Shown here piece by piece: positions 25,146 through 33,879 of a stretch of DNA of 64,000 nt. Location: assembly GCA_035279905.1 (NCBI GenBank), contig DATEGZ010000092.1, forward strand, positions 1-64,000. The letters run 5' to 3'. How positions within the stretch are numbered: the first letter of the stretch is position 1; each line of letters opens with the position of its first letter. The notes under the pieces were generated by a model, which ran no database searches, was not told the DNA's origin, and saw only the letters and a program-made list of their open reading frames with translations. The position numbers were made by a program, and so were the translations under genes. Source of the DNA: DATEGZ01 sp035279905 (GTDB taxonomy: Bacteria > Acidobacteriota > Vicinamibacteria > Vicinamibacterales > SCN-69-37).

Positions 25146-26669
25146 CTACGAATTCGGCACCGCTTGGCCTGCTTCAACCCAGATATAGCCCCACGCCAGG
25201 CTGCCGGCAAGCGCCAGCAGCGACGCGGCGACGAGCGTGACGAGCGAGTAGCTGGCGATCGACGAGAACAGCACGAGCAGGATCGGCGCGAGACCGCCGA
25301 GCCCGAGCGCGCCGGCCCAGTACATCTGCTTGTAGGCGCCGTAGCGAATCACGCGTACCGCGAGCTCGTGATTGATCGTCGGGCTCGGCGTGAGCAGGTG
25401 CTCGAGCACGAGGATCGCCATGTGCGCGAGCGACGCGAACGCGAGCGTCAGCGCGAGGGCGCGAATCGTGTCGGCTTCACCGCCCGCGACGGTCGCGACG
25501 ATCAGCATCGCTGCGCTGCCTTCGGCCGCGGCCTGCACGAGCAGATCGATCGTCGCGTGCGGGCCCTGCCACAGATCGCGCGCGAGGCCTTGCGCGAAGA
25601 GGAACCCCGTGTAGCCGGTCGCGCCGATCGACGTCAGCAGCGCCAGCACCGCCAGTACCGTCACCGCCGTCGTCCACCCGAGCGGCACGCAGAGGATCCA
25701 GAGGCCCGCGACCGCGCCGTGCGCGCTGAGCAACACCGCACCGCGCGTGAGCCACGACTTCCAGTTGGGCCGCGTGAGGATGTAGTAGAAGCGCTCGGGC
25801 CGCTCGAGATCGACGATCAGCACGACGGCCGTGCCGAGTGAGAACACCAGCGACGCAAACGGGCCGGCAAAGCTCACGAGCGGCGAGCGATCGCCCAGCA
25901 GCCAGAACAGCGCCGACAAGAACATCGTCCCCGTCGAGATGCCCTTGGCGACGAGGTACAGCACGAGATCGATGCCCCAGGCCTTCTTGTGCGGCACGTC
26001 GTAGTCAACGCGCGGATCGCCCGGGCGGTGCGGATCGGGCTCGGGCGATCCGATCGGGCGCAGGTGCGCCTGACCCTCTTTGAAGAGAATCGGCCGCGCG
26101 GCGATCTCCGGGCGCATGGTGGCTTCGTCGGCGCCGAGGTAGAAGATCTTCGGGCCGGTGCCTTTCTCGGGCTTGCGCACCATGAACGCTTCGCGCTGCA
26201 CGATCTGCGCGACCTTGCTCGTCGGATCGTCCATGTCGCCGAAGATGCGGCACTCGGTCGGACACACGCTCACGCACGCCGGCTGCAGCTGGTTTTCGAT
26301 CCGGTTCGCGCAAAAATTGCACTTCTCGGCCGTGTGCGTGTTCGGATCGATGAAGAGCTGGTCGTAGGGGCACGCGGCCATGCACGCGCGGCAGCCGATG
26401 CACGACCCGCCGTTCAAATCGACGATGCCGTCGCGGCGCCTGAAGAGCGCGCCGGTCGGACAGATGTTCATGCACGGCGCTTCGGTGCACTGATTGCAGA
26501 GCACCGGGAGGAAGAGCCGCTGCGTGTCCGGGAACGTTCCCTTCTCGACCGTCTTGACCCAGCAGCGATTGACGCCGACCGGAATGTCGTGCTCCGACTT
26601 GCAGGCGATCGTGCACGCGTGACACCCGATGCACTTTCGGAGGTCGATGACGAAGCCGTACGTGGCCAC
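25146..26669 (-). CDS. Fused 4Fe-4S ferredoxin and NrfD membrane subunit
   Basis: A 507-residue fusion. Residues 1-190 are a DMSO-reductase-B-type ferredoxin with four cysteine clusters (CIGCHACTIACK, CNQCTEAPCMNICPTGA, CIGCRACMAACPY, and CNFC with CVSVCPTEC), predicted to hold four [4Fe-4S] clusters. Residues 225-507 are an NrfD/PsrC-type quinol-interacting membrane domain of about 8 TM helices. The protein would pass electrons between quinone and the Mo subunit. B and C subunits are usually separate genes. The GTG start lies 7 nt after a TATAGT box; the frame runs far upstream but only as antisense to the methylase. Confidence 0.87.
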   Translation of the reverse strand: MATYGFVIDLRKCIGCHACTIACKSEHDIPVGVNRCWVKTVEKGTFPDTQRLFLPVLCNQCTEAPCMNICPTGALFRRRDGIVDLNGGSCIGCRACMAACPYDQLFIDPNTHTAEKCNFCANRIENQLQPACVSVCPTECRIFGDMDDPTSKVAQIVQREAFMVRKPEKGTGPKIFYLGADEATMRPEIAARPILFKEGQAHLRPIGSPEPDPHRPGDPRVDYDVPHKKAWGIDLVLYLVAKGISTGTMFLSALFWLLGDRSPLVSFAGPFASLVFSLGTAVVLIVDLERPERFYYILTRPNWKSWLTRGAVLLSAHGAVAGLWILCVPLGWTTAVTVLAVLALLTSIGATGYTGFLFAQGLARDLWQGPHATIDLLVQAAAEGSAAMLIVATVAGGEADTIRALALTLAFASLAHMAILVLEHLLTPSPTINHELAVRVIRYGAYKQMYWAGALGLGGLAPILLVLFSSIASYSLVTLVAASLLALAGSLAWGYIWVEAGQAVPNS

Positions 26670-26676
26670 TGCCGGG

Positions 26677-26682
26677 ACTATA
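26677..26682 (-). promoter_or_regulatory. -10 box TATAGT for the FeS/NrfD gene
   Basis: On the minus strand TATAGT is followed by 7 nt and the GTG at 26669. It overlaps the last codons and stop of the methylase gene (26678), so the molybdoenzyme operon has its own promoter inside the end of the defence gene. Confidence 0.55.
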
Positions 26683-29600
26683 GCGCAAACGCGCGGCGGG
26701 CGTGCTGGCGTTCGACCTCCGGGACGAGCGGAAAGCCGCGGAGCACGTGGTCGAACATCGCGGCGTCGAGCGCGTAGAGGCGCGCGACGGCCGCCTGCAG
26801 GATCGCGTTCGCGCTCGACGCGTCCGGCCGGTGCGCCAGCCGCCGCGCCAGCCAGGCGATTCTCCGTTGCAGCCGATCGCCGGTCCAGCGAGGCACCGGC
26901 AGATCTTCGATGAGGCTCGTCGTGAGATGGCCGCCCATCAACAGGCGCACGACGAAATTGAGGACGTACGAGTTGAAGAGCCCGCAGAGGAACTGCTGAG
27001 CCTCCGCCGGAACCGCCGTGCGGAGGCAGAACAGCGTGTGCGTGGTGACGACCCCGGCCGGAACGATCGCAGCGATGAGTGTGACGCGATTGCCCACTGC
27101 CGACACGTCGCGATACGCCAGGCGCGCCCGCTCGAATCGGCGGTCCGGCAGCAGCCGGCGGGCATCCTCGGGCGTGACGTGCAATCTGGCTGTCGAATAA
27201 TCGACGACGAACGGCTGCAGGTGCTTGCCCTCGATCGCCGGCAAGCCTCTTGTGCTGAAGGCGCCGCGATCGTCGCTCACGTTGAGCTCCCGGCCGAACC
27301 GGAGCGTCCACCCCTCGACGCTGCCGAGCGGCGGAGCAACGCCCGCGATGTGCTGCAGAAGCTCGAGGTCCCTCTGCGAGCGTGCGTCCGGAAATCGCCG
27401 GGTCCTGCCGCCGACGCGCGCGAGTGTCGCTGGCGTCAGTCGAATCGGGTAGGCGGTGGCCGCCGGATCGTCGCGGGCCGGCAGCGCATCGAGCTCGGCG
27501 TTCGTGCGAACACCGAAGCGCGCGCGCAGCTCGTGCGTGCGGCCGCCGGCGTTCGCCACGACGACCACGAATCGCACGCCGCGGTGAATCGGAAAGAGCG
27601 CGTCGGCGTTATCGAGCCCGACCACCGTGTCGATCGTCGAGCGATCGAGCAGCCTCGTCCGCAGCCTGGCCGCGCCGTCGTCGGCCGAGAGACCCCACGG
27701 CAGGATCATGCCGACGCGCCCGGCGGGCCTGGCGAGCGACAACGCGCGGTCGAGAAAGGGCTGGTACAGATTCATGTGCCCGCGGTCGCAGCTCGGATAA
27801 ACGCCGGAGTCGCGGATAAAGCGCACGAGGTTGTGGCTCCGGGGCGAAGTCCCGCCGAAGCCCCGGGCGAAGGCGGATTCCGCGGTTCCGGGGTTCCGCG
27901 GTTCTCGTGCGGCAGCTATCGAATCCCGTCGCAACATTTCCCACGGCGGATTGCCAATGACCGCGTCGAATCCTGGCGCATCCCGCACGCGGCCGGACTC
28001 GTCGTAGAAGATGTCGGCGAACTCGAGCGGCCAGTGGAAGAAGCGATGCTCGGCCGCCAGCGCGTGCGTGTGACTCAGCCAGCGGGCCAGATTGGTCCGG
28101 TTGAGCGTCGCGTCGTGGCGCAGCAACGCGTCGAGCGCGGCACGCGCTTCCGCGGGCGCCGGCGGCTGGCCCGGCCAGAACCATCGCGCGCACCAGAAAT
28201 CTGCTGCCGTGCGCCAGCGATGCAGCGGGGCTTCGTCGCCCGACAGCCGCGCCCACGCCGCTTCCTTCGCCCGGACGTCGTCAATCGTCTCGTCCCGGCG
28301 CGCGGCCAGCGCGGCGAGCGGCCGCGTCATCCGGCACATTGCGTCTTCCAGCCCGCCGGTTTCGAGATCGAGCAATGGCAGATCTGACGGTTGCCGCCGC
28401 ATGCTGAGCCGCCGCAAGTCGTCGGGCGATGCGCCGATGAGGCTGTTGCCGGTACGGAGACGATGATCGAGAAAGCCGAGCGGCTTGCCGCGCGCGAGCG
28501 TCGTCAGCCAGAGCGACAAGCGTGCAAGCTGCACGGCCACGGGATTCGCGTCGACGCCGAACAGGCAGCGCTCGGCGATGAGCCGTCGAGCGTCGGCGTG
28601 CGCCGACTCGTCGAGGTCGGTTTCCGAGCATCGGCCTTCGGCGACGAGCGACCGCGTGTACGCCGCCGCAAGAAACCGGCAGGCCGCGACGAGAAACGCG
28701 CCGCTGCCCATCGCCGGATCGACGACGCGGAGCGCGAGGATCGCGTCCGACGTCGCGCCGCTCACGAGCGGCGCGAGCGTGCGCCGCACGACGAACTCGG
28801 CGAGCGGTTGCGGCGTGTAGAACGTGCCGGTGTGCTTGCGTTCGGCGCTGTGCGCGCCCGGGTGATCGAGATCGAGCACGCGCTCGTACACGGCGCCGAG
28901 CTGTTCGACGCCGAGATCCGCGTACTCGATGCCGATGCGGCCGGCGCGGCCTGGTCGCGTGCCCAGTGCCGCCAGCGCGCGCCGGGCGGCCGCATCCCGC
29001 CGGTCGGAACGCGGCGTCTGACGCGACGAGGCGCGGCCGGCTTCGAGCGTCTGCGCGGACGCACGGGCGAACAGGCGCCCGTTGAAGGGCCGGACGACGA
29101 GATCGTCGATCTGGCAGCCGACGCGCAGCAGCCGCGTGATAGCGGCCAGCGCGTCCCACAAGCCCGCGCGCTCGTCGCCGGCGGCAGCGGCGCGACAGCG
29201 CCTCGTGATCGTGTACGCCTCGTCGTAGAGCGGGTGCGATCGCGGCACGAGGTCGCGTGACTCCGCGAAAAGCAGAAAGAGGATGCGATACACGAGCGTG
29301 AGCGACTCGTCGAGCGTGCGATCGCCCGGCCGGACAACCGCGCCGAACGCGTGCAGCGCGTCGGCGACGCCGAGCTGCAGATCGGCGCGAACGCGATCCT
29401 GAAACCCGGCGGCGCTGGCGAGCAGCGCGTCGAGCGGCGCGCCGGAGCGGGCAAGCGTCCAGAACGCCGGGAAGCTCGCCGGAACGAAAGCGTCGGGTAG
29501 CGTGAAGTCGACGCTCCGGCGGGACGCGTGACCGCGCGCGTCGACGAGCGAGAGGAACGGCGGGCTCAGCAGAAAGCACCAGTCCGCTCCGAGCGCGCGA

Positions 29601-29962
29601 GCCGCGTGGACGACCTCGCGCCACGCCGTGGACGAACGCGCGGCCCACGCCGTGACGATCAGTCCGACGGCGCCGGATGCTCCGGCCTCGAGTCTGACGA
29701 CGATCCGCGCGCGCTCGAACGCGGCGTCCGTCGCGCGAAATCCGAGCGTGCCGAAGAGCGGCATCGCGACCGCGTCGAAGAGCGTGCGCAGTCCCGTCGC
29801 CGGTCCCGACGAGGATTCGACGCCGCGCCACCAGCGCTCGAGCTGCCGCCGCTTTCGCTCGAGCGCGTCGCCGGATGGAATGGCAGCGTCAACCGCCGGC
29901 AGCGCGGTCGCCAGGAACTGCACCGGGAACAGCGAGCCCGCGATGCCGGACAGCCTGGTCAC
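26678..29962 (-). CDS. Eco57I/DrmMI-type DNA N6-adenine methyltransferase
   Basis: A 1094-residue protein. Residues 1-300 are a helical and possibly degenerate nuclease-like region. The methylase core carries HTGTFYTPQPLAEFVV (about 377-392), SAM motif I DPAMGSGAFL (415-424), FGVDANPVAVQLARLSL and catalytic motif IV NPPWE (671-675), which define a gamma-class N6-adenine methylase. The last 350 residues look like a target-recognition domain. The ATG overlaps the stop of the upstream SNF2 helicase (ATGA). The pairing resembles DrmMI-DrmD of class 1 DISARM, but drmA, drmB and drmC are absent. An octamer repeat is embedded just after NPPWE. Confidence 0.85.
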   Translation of the reverse strand: MTRLSGIAGSLFPVQFLATALPAVDAAIPSGDALERKRRQLERWWRGVESSSGPATGLRTLFDAVAMPLFGTLGFRATDAAFERARIVVRLEAGASGAVGLIVTAWAARSSTAWREVVHAARALGADWCFLLSPPFLSLVDARGHASRRSVDFTLPDAFVPASFPAFWTLARSGAPLDALLASAAGFQDRVRADLQLGVADALHAFGAVVRPGDRTLDESLTLVYRILFLLFAESRDLVPRSHPLYDEAYTITRRCRAAAAGDERAGLWDALAAITRLLRVGCQIDDLVVRPFNGRLFARASAQTLEAGRASSRQTPRSDRRDAAARRALAALGTRPGRAGRIGIEYADLGVEQLGAVYERVLDLDHPGAHSAERKHTGTFYTPQPLAEFVVRRTLAPLVSGATSDAILALRVVDPAMGSGAFLVAACRFLAAAYTRSLVAEGRCSETDLDESAHADARRLIAERCLFGVDANPVAVQLARLSLWLTTLARGKPLGFLDHRLRTGNSLIGASPDDLRRLSMRRQPSDLPLLDLETGGLEDAMCRMTRPLAALAARRDETIDDVRAKEAAWARLSGDEAPLHRWRTAADFWCARWFWPGQPPAPAEARAALDALLRHDATLNRTNLARWLSHTHALAAEHRFFHWPLEFADIFYDESGRVRDAPGFDAVIGNPPWEMLRRDSIAAAREPRNPGTAESAFARGFGGTSPRSHNLVRFIRDSGVYPSCDRGHMNLYQPFLDRALSLARPAGRVGMILPWGLSADDGAARLRTRLLDRSTIDTVVGLDNADALFPIHRGVRFVVVVANAGGRTHELRARFGVRTNAELDALPARDDPAATAYPIRLTPATLARVGGRTRRFPDARSQRDLELLQHIAGVAPPLGSVEGWTLRFGRELNVSDDRGAFSTRGLPAIEGKHLQPFVVDYSTARLHVTPEDARRLLPDRRFERARLAYRDVSAVGNRVTLIAAIVPAGVVTTHTLFCLRTAVPAEAQQFLCGLFNSYVLNFVVRLLMGGHLTTSLIEDLPVPRWTGDRLQRRIAWLARRLAHRPDASSANAILQAAVARLYALDAAMFDHVLRGFPLVPEVERQHARRAFAL
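27844..27907. repeat. Octamer repeat TTCCGCGG inside the methylase gene
   Basis: Units ttccgcgg, ttccgggg, ttccgcgg, ttctcg (27878-27907) have an 8-nt period. Just before them is a CGCCGAAGCC ... CGAAGGCGG segment like the intergenic hairpins elsewhere. On the coding strand it encodes a Pro/Arg/Gly/Ala-rich stretch about 15-35 residues after the NPPWE motif, so it looks like an in-frame insertion. Confidence 0.65.
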
Positions 29963-32463
29963 GGCCGGGCAATGAGGGCGACGACGAGCGTCGGATGACC
30001 GATGTCGATCGTGGACGCGTCCTGCAGATCCTTGACACGTTGCGCGATGAGCTCTCGCGCGCTCTCAACGTCCCGCGCGCGCTCGTCGATCGCGCGCGCC
30101 TCGCGGAGATCGAAGAGGCCCGGCTGCGATTCAGCCGGCCGGCGGAGATGACCGGCCGCGGCGGCAATAGCCGCTTCGCGCGCCTCCTCGATCGCGCACA
30201 ACCGTCGTCGCCGGCGCCCGAGGGCGCGACAGCGCGGTTCGACGAGCCGCGCGGCGAGGCGGCTCGCCGAGTCGATGACTTCCCGCGAAGACCAGCGTCC
30301 GTTCGTGTGCGTGACGCAGACGCCGGCGACGTGCGACTCGACCGTCATCCCGCTAGCGTCGTTCAGTGGAACGGAGAAGACCAGGATCATCGCGTGGCCG
30401 AGGCGCCGGAACGCCGGCAGCCGCGCGACGAGCGTCCAGCGCCCGCTGCGTCCGTCTTCGTCCTGCGCGCGCCAGCGGCGCCGCAGGATCCGCTGTCGCG
30501 CGAGGACGCGTGCTGCAGACCGGGCAGGACGCACCCACCGCCGCGACGGGGACCACAACGTCTGTGGTGCCGGCGATCCCGTCGCGTTTTCGCCGCCAAT
30601 CGCGCACGCCCGAACGACGGCCTCGCTCGCGAACGTCGCATCCTCCGGCGGCTCGCCAATGGCTCGCCGGGCGGCGAGGGCGCGCTCGGCCAGGCGGATG
30701 ACGACGGGCGCTTCCGCCTCGTGTCGCGCGACGAGCAGCGTGATGTGCACCGATCGCGTCTGCCCGATGCGGTCCACGCGCCCGGCCCGTTGTTCGAGGC
30801 GCAGCGGATTCCACGGCAGCTCGAGGTTGACCACGGCTCGTGCGCGAGTGTGAAGATTCAGTCCGAGGCTGGCGACGTCAGTGGCGATCAGGACCGGCAC
30901 CGCGCCCGTCAGAAACCGCGCGAGCTCGCCGCGGCGCTCGACGGCCGACTGGCCGCCGTGGAGGCAGGCCGCCGGCGTGCCCTCGCCGAGCAGGCGGCGA
31001 AGCACCTCGAGCGAGTCACGAAACTCGGTGAACACGATCGCGGGCTCGCGAAAGCGGCGAACGAGCGCAACGGCCCGCGCGGCCTTGCTGTCGTGGCGCC
31101 GCGCCGCTTCAGCCAGCACGGCGAGGCGGCGGATCCAGGCGCGTTCCTGCCGGGAATCGATGCCGACGTCAGCCGTCAGTCCTTCCTGCTCGTCCTGACC
31201 AAGCTCATCCGCATCGTCGAACGCGAGGGCTCGTTGAAGCGGCACGGCTTCGGCGTCGCGATTCCGTTCGAGCCATGCGAGCCTTCGCCGCAGCGACACC
31301 GCGAGTGCTCCCATGGTGGAAAGTCCGCGTTTGCGGAACACCGACAACAGGAGCAGCGCTGCGTCGTGGCGGACTGCGCCGGCAGCGCAGAGCACGACTC
31401 GTTCGTAGTCGGCGAGCGCCGCGAAGACACGCGATTCTTCGTCGCTCAACCGGACGCGGTGCCATCGCACGCGGCGGGCGGCCTGCGCGCGCACGTCACG
31501 TCCGGTACGGCGAAAGACGACGAGCGGGTCGTCGATGTCAGGCAGCGCGCCGAGCCCGACCAGCCGCGCGAATCGTGCGGCGTCACCGTCGTGTGGCGTC
31601 GCGGTGAGCAGAATGAGGCGACGGGCATTCGTCGCGATCGCCCGGCAGGTCTCGTGGCGATCGGAGTCGCCGCACGCGGTGTGCGCCTCGTCGATCACGA
31701 CCAGATCCCACGGCCGGATCGGCAGCGCGGCCATCACGTGCGGTTGCTTCAGATAGTCGAGCGATGCGATCCAGACGCTCGAACGGGTCCACGGGTTGTC
31801 GCCGGGCGCGCTCGTTCGAGCGCGCGCGTCGAGCTCCGCGCGATCGGCCAGCGCGCAGTCGATTCGAAAGCGCCGGCGAAGCTCGTCGCGCCATTGATCG
31901 ACGAGCGGCGCGGGCACGACGATGATCACACGCGCCGCCGGGACGCGCCGGACGATCTCCGCCACGCCGATGCCCGCTTGAATCGTCTTGCCGAGGCCGA
32001 CCGCGTCGGCGATCAGCACGCGCCGCGCGCCGTCGATGACGGCGCACGCCGGCTCGAGTTGATGCGCGAGGATGTCGGCGTCCGCGCCGGCGAGCGACGC
32101 GATCGTCCGATCGCCGAACGTCCGGCCGACGAGATGAGCGAGGCGCGCGAGCGCCTGCCGCGGCGACGCGAACCGCAGCCGCCCGGCGCCGCTCGCCGGC
32201 ACCGGTCGATCGAACGGCGCGAGAAACGTCGCGCGTCGATCGCGCGTGACGACGTCGTACCGCACGACCGCGGCCTGGCGCCGGATCCGCTCCACGCGCC
32301 ATCGCCGCTGCCGGATCCAGACGTAGTCGCCCGCGTTGGGAAGCGAAGTGTGCAGAAACTGCCACCTTTCGGCGTCGGGGTATTGCAGAAACTTCGAACT
32401 TCGAACTTCAAACTTCCAACTTGATCCGATCAACGCAAGGGAGATGCCACTAACCGGCACCAC
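29959..32463 (-). CDS. SNF2-type DEAH helicase (DrmD-like)
   Basis: An SNF2-family superfamily-2 helicase of up to 834 residues. Walker A is ADAVGLGKTIQAG (about 153-165), motif II VVIDEAHTACGD (about 255), motif III LLTATPHDGD, then ATDVASLGLNLHTRA and the arginine-finger motif QRAGRVDRIGQ. It probably translocates on DNA in restriction or phage defence together with the methylase, whose start overlaps its stop. The exact start is uncertain. The GTG at 32463 overlaps the Smr gene and the N-terminus crosses a heptamer repeat (residues KFEVRSSKF), so a downstream non-ATG start near LPNAGDYVWIRQ is possible. Confidence 0.84.
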   Translation of the reverse strand: MVPVSGISLALIGSSWKFEVRSSKFLQYPDAERWQFLHTSLPNAGDYVWIRQRRWRVERIRRQAAVVRYDVVTRDRRATFLAPFDRPVPASGAGRLRFASPRQALARLAHLVGRTFGDRTIASLAGADADILAHQLEPACAVIDGARRVLIADAVGLGKTIQAGIGVAEIVRRVPAARVIIVVPAPLVDQWRDELRRRFRIDCALADRAELDARARTSAPGDNPWTRSSVWIASLDYLKQPHVMAALPIRPWDLVVIDEAHTACGDSDRHETCRAIATNARRLILLTATPHDGDAARFARLVGLGALPDIDDPLVVFRRTGRDVRAQAARRVRWHRVRLSDEESRVFAALADYERVVLCAAGAVRHDAALLLLSVFRKRGLSTMGALAVSLRRRLAWLERNRDAEAVPLQRALAFDDADELGQDEQEGLTADVGIDSRQERAWIRRLAVLAEAARRHDSKAARAVALVRRFREPAIVFTEFRDSLEVLRRLLGEGTPAACLHGGQSAVERRGELARFLTGAVPVLIATDVASLGLNLHTRARAVVNLELPWNPLRLEQRAGRVDRIGQTRSVHITLLVARHEAEAPVVIRLAERALAARRAIGEPPEDATFASEAVVRACAIGGENATGSPAPQTLWSPSRRWVRPARSAARVLARQRILRRRWRAQDEDGRSGRWTLVARLPAFRRLGHAMILVFSVPLNDASGMTVESHVAGVCVTHTNGRWSSREVIDSASRLAARLVEPRCRALGRRRRRLCAIEEAREAAIAAAAGHLRRPAESQPGLFDLREARAIDERARDVESARELIAQRVKDLQDASTIDIGHPTLVVALIARP
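32390..32422. repeat. Heptamer repeat AACTTCG, copy 2 (inverse of 13747-13787)
   Basis: Units aacttcg, aacttcg, aacttca, aacttcc, aactt with a 7-nt period, the reverse complement of the GTTCGAA family. It sits between the Smr stop and the conserved start of the helicase, or inside its N-terminus if translation begins at the upstream GTG. Confidence 0.75.
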
Positions 32464-32711
32464 GTCGCGCCAAGGTGGGCGTCGGCGTCGTCCCAGAATT
32501 CGACGACGAGCGGATGGCGCTCGAGCAGCGCCTGCACGATGCCGCGCTGCACGCCGCGTCCGCGGCCGTGAATCAGCCGGATTTCCGGGAGGCCGGCGTC
32601 ATGCGCGGCATGCAGGTACTCGTCGACGACCGACGGGATGTCGGCGGGCGCGAAGGCGTGCAGGTCGAGCTCGGTCGCGATCGGGATCCGGACGGGCTCG
32701 TCGTCGTCCAC
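32430..32711 (-). CDS. Small Smr-domain protein
   Basis: A 93-residue stand-alone Smr domain like the C-terminus of MutS2: TELDLHAFAPADIPSVVDEYL, then IRLIHGRGRGVQRGIVQALLERHPLV, with conserved LDLH and HGRG motifs. Smr domains bind or nick branched DNA or act on RNA and stalled ribosomes. GTG start. It is 10 bp downstream of queF and upstream of the helicase-methylase pair on the same strand. Confidence 0.87.
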   Translation of the reverse strand: MDDDEPVRIPIATELDLHAFAPADIPSVVDEYLHAAHDAGLPEIRLIHGRGRGVQRGIVQALLERHPLVVEFWDDADAHLGATWCRLVASPLR

Positions 32712-32721
32712 GGGCCGGCTG

Positions 32722-33063
32722 CTACTTCTTCTCGTAGCTGGCGACGACGTTGGTCGCGATGCCGCCGCGCGCGGTGAAGGCGCCGGTGACGGTCATGCGC
32801 CGCGGGTGGCACGCGGCGACGAGGTCGTCGAGGATCTTGTTGGTCGCGGCCTCGTAGAAGATGCCCTGGTTGCGGTAGGCCAGCAGGTAGTACTTCAACG
32901 CCTTCAGCTCGATGCAGGCGGCGTCGGGCACGTAGGTGATGCGGATCTCGCCGAAGTCGGGAAGTCCGGTCTTCGGGCACATCGACGTGAACTCAGGGCA
33001 GCGGATGTCGATCTCGTAGTCGCGCTCCGGTCGCGGGTTCGGGAAGGTCTCGATAACGGACAT
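32722..33063 (-). CDS. queF: NADPH-dependent 7-cyano-7-deazaguanine reductase QueF
   Basis: A 113-residue type I QueF of the GTP-cyclohydrolase (T-fold) superfamily. The active-site Cys is in TSMCPKTGLPDFGEI, which also holds the catalytic Asp. The motif ELKALKYYLLAYRNQGIFYE is the QueF family signature with Glu that anchors the substrate. It reduces preQ0 to preQ1 in queuosine synthesis. The other que genes are not in the window. Confidence 0.95.
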   Translation of the reverse strand: MSVIETFPNPRPERDYEIDIRCPEFTSMCPKTGLPDFGEIRITYVPDAACIELKALKYYLLAYRNQGIFYEAATNKILDDLVAACHPRRMTVTGAFTARGGIATNVVASYEKK

Positions 33064-33112
33064 CGGATCAACATTCTAGGTCGCGCGCGACGCATCACGC
33101 ACGCGGAGCCAA

Positions 33113-33142
33113 TTGACATCTTTTCCGGCGCAAGGCTACGAT
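33113..33142 (+). promoter_or_regulatory. Sigma-70-type promoter of the HU-like gene
   Basis: TTGACA at 33113-33118 and TACGAT at 33137-33142 are separated by 18 bp. The leader is then about 85 nt with an AGGGAG Shine-Dalgarno before the ATG. It is one of only two clear -35/-10 promoters I see; the other is at 62165. Confidence 0.65.
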
Positions 33143-33234
33143 ACGGCCCGTTTTTCGTGCTTGCCGTCGGACCGCCCGCGCGCCGGTTCAACGACACGAT
33201 CCTGAACGCGCGCCCCAGCCAGGGAGAATACGCA

Positions 33235-33534
33235 ATGGCAGACGCCCGGCGCATGGGCAAGATGGAGCTCTTCGCGCACTTCGCGGAGAAGTTCGACATG
33301 AAGCGCACGGCGGTGCGCGACCTGTTCGAAGAGTTACTCCGGTTGAGCGAGAAGGAGCTGAAGCGTTCCGGCGAGTTCGTGCTTCCCGGTATGTGCAAGC
33401 TGGTGGTGCAGCGGCGCAAGGCCCGTGAGGGCCGCAATCCGGCCACGGGCGAGCCGATCAAGATCCCGGCCAAGACGGTCGTGAAAGCCCGTATTGCGAA
33501 GCAGCTGAAAGACGCAGTCCTGCCGCGCAAGTAG
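33235..33534 (+). CDS. HU/IHF-family DNA-binding protein
   Basis: A 99-residue histone-like protein. The N-terminal helices (MGKMELFAHFAEKFDMKRTAVRDLFEELL) and the arm region KLVVQRRKAREGRNPATGEPIKIPAKTVVKARIAKQLKD match the HU fold. The GRNPxTGEPIKI beta-arm motif is diagnostic. It would bend DNA as a nucleoid protein. It has its own promoter and Shine-Dalgarno, unlike most genes here, and is monocistronic. Confidence 0.9.
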   Translation: MADARRMGKMELFAHFAEKFDMKRTAVRDLFEELLRLSEKELKRSGEFVLPGMCKLVVQRRKAREGRNPATGEPIKIPAKTVVKARIAKQLKDAVLPRK

Positions 33535-33559
33535 CTGATTTCGAGATCACACGGACCGG

Positions 33560-33597
33560 CGCTCGTTGGCAGGTAATCGTTGCCCTGTCGACGAGCG
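33560..33597 (+). terminator. Stem-loop after the HU-like gene
   Basis: CGCTCGT (33560-33566) pairs with ACGAGCG (33591-33597), and GGCA/TGCC form an inner stem. There is no T-run, so it may stabilise the 3' end instead of terminating intrinsically. Confidence 0.4.
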
Positions 33598-33645
33598 TCA
33601 CGACGTGTCCCGCCTTCTCGCTCCGTCGAAGTAGACTAAGTAGAT

Positions 33646-33867
33646 ATGTGGATGGCCGCTCTTGCCGCCGGAGGCGTGCTCGTCGCGGTGATTGCCGCCG
33701 CGCGCGTGGCCGTGATGTCGCGGCGGTTCAGCGCGCTCAGTCAGTCGCATTGGGAGCTGCGTTTCGAGTTTGCCCGCCTGCGCGCGCGCGTGGCCAAGCT
33801 CGACGGCGGCAGCGCGGGTGACACCGCGGCCGACGACCCGGCGACGCCAGCGCGCTCCGATTCCTGA
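33646..33867 (+). CDS. Small single-pass membrane protein
   Basis: A 73-residue protein with one N-terminal TM helix (MWMAALAAGGVLVAVIAAARVAVM), then a short helix SHWELRFEFARLRARVAKLDG that could form a coiled coil, and a polar tail. No family is recognised. It precedes lpdA by 12 bp, so it is probably cotranscribed with the 2-oxoacid dehydrogenase genes. Confidence 0.6.
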   Translation: MWMAALAAGGVLVAVIAAARVAVMSRRFSALSQSHWELRFEFARLRARVAKLDGGSAGDTAADDPATPARSDS

Positions 33868-33879
33868 GGTGAGTTTCGC

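Noticed and set aside
26678..32463. Complete DISARM system
   Set aside because: Only DrmD-like and DrmMI-like genes are present. drmA, drmB and drmC are not in the window; Smr and QueF flank one side and a molybdoenzyme the other.
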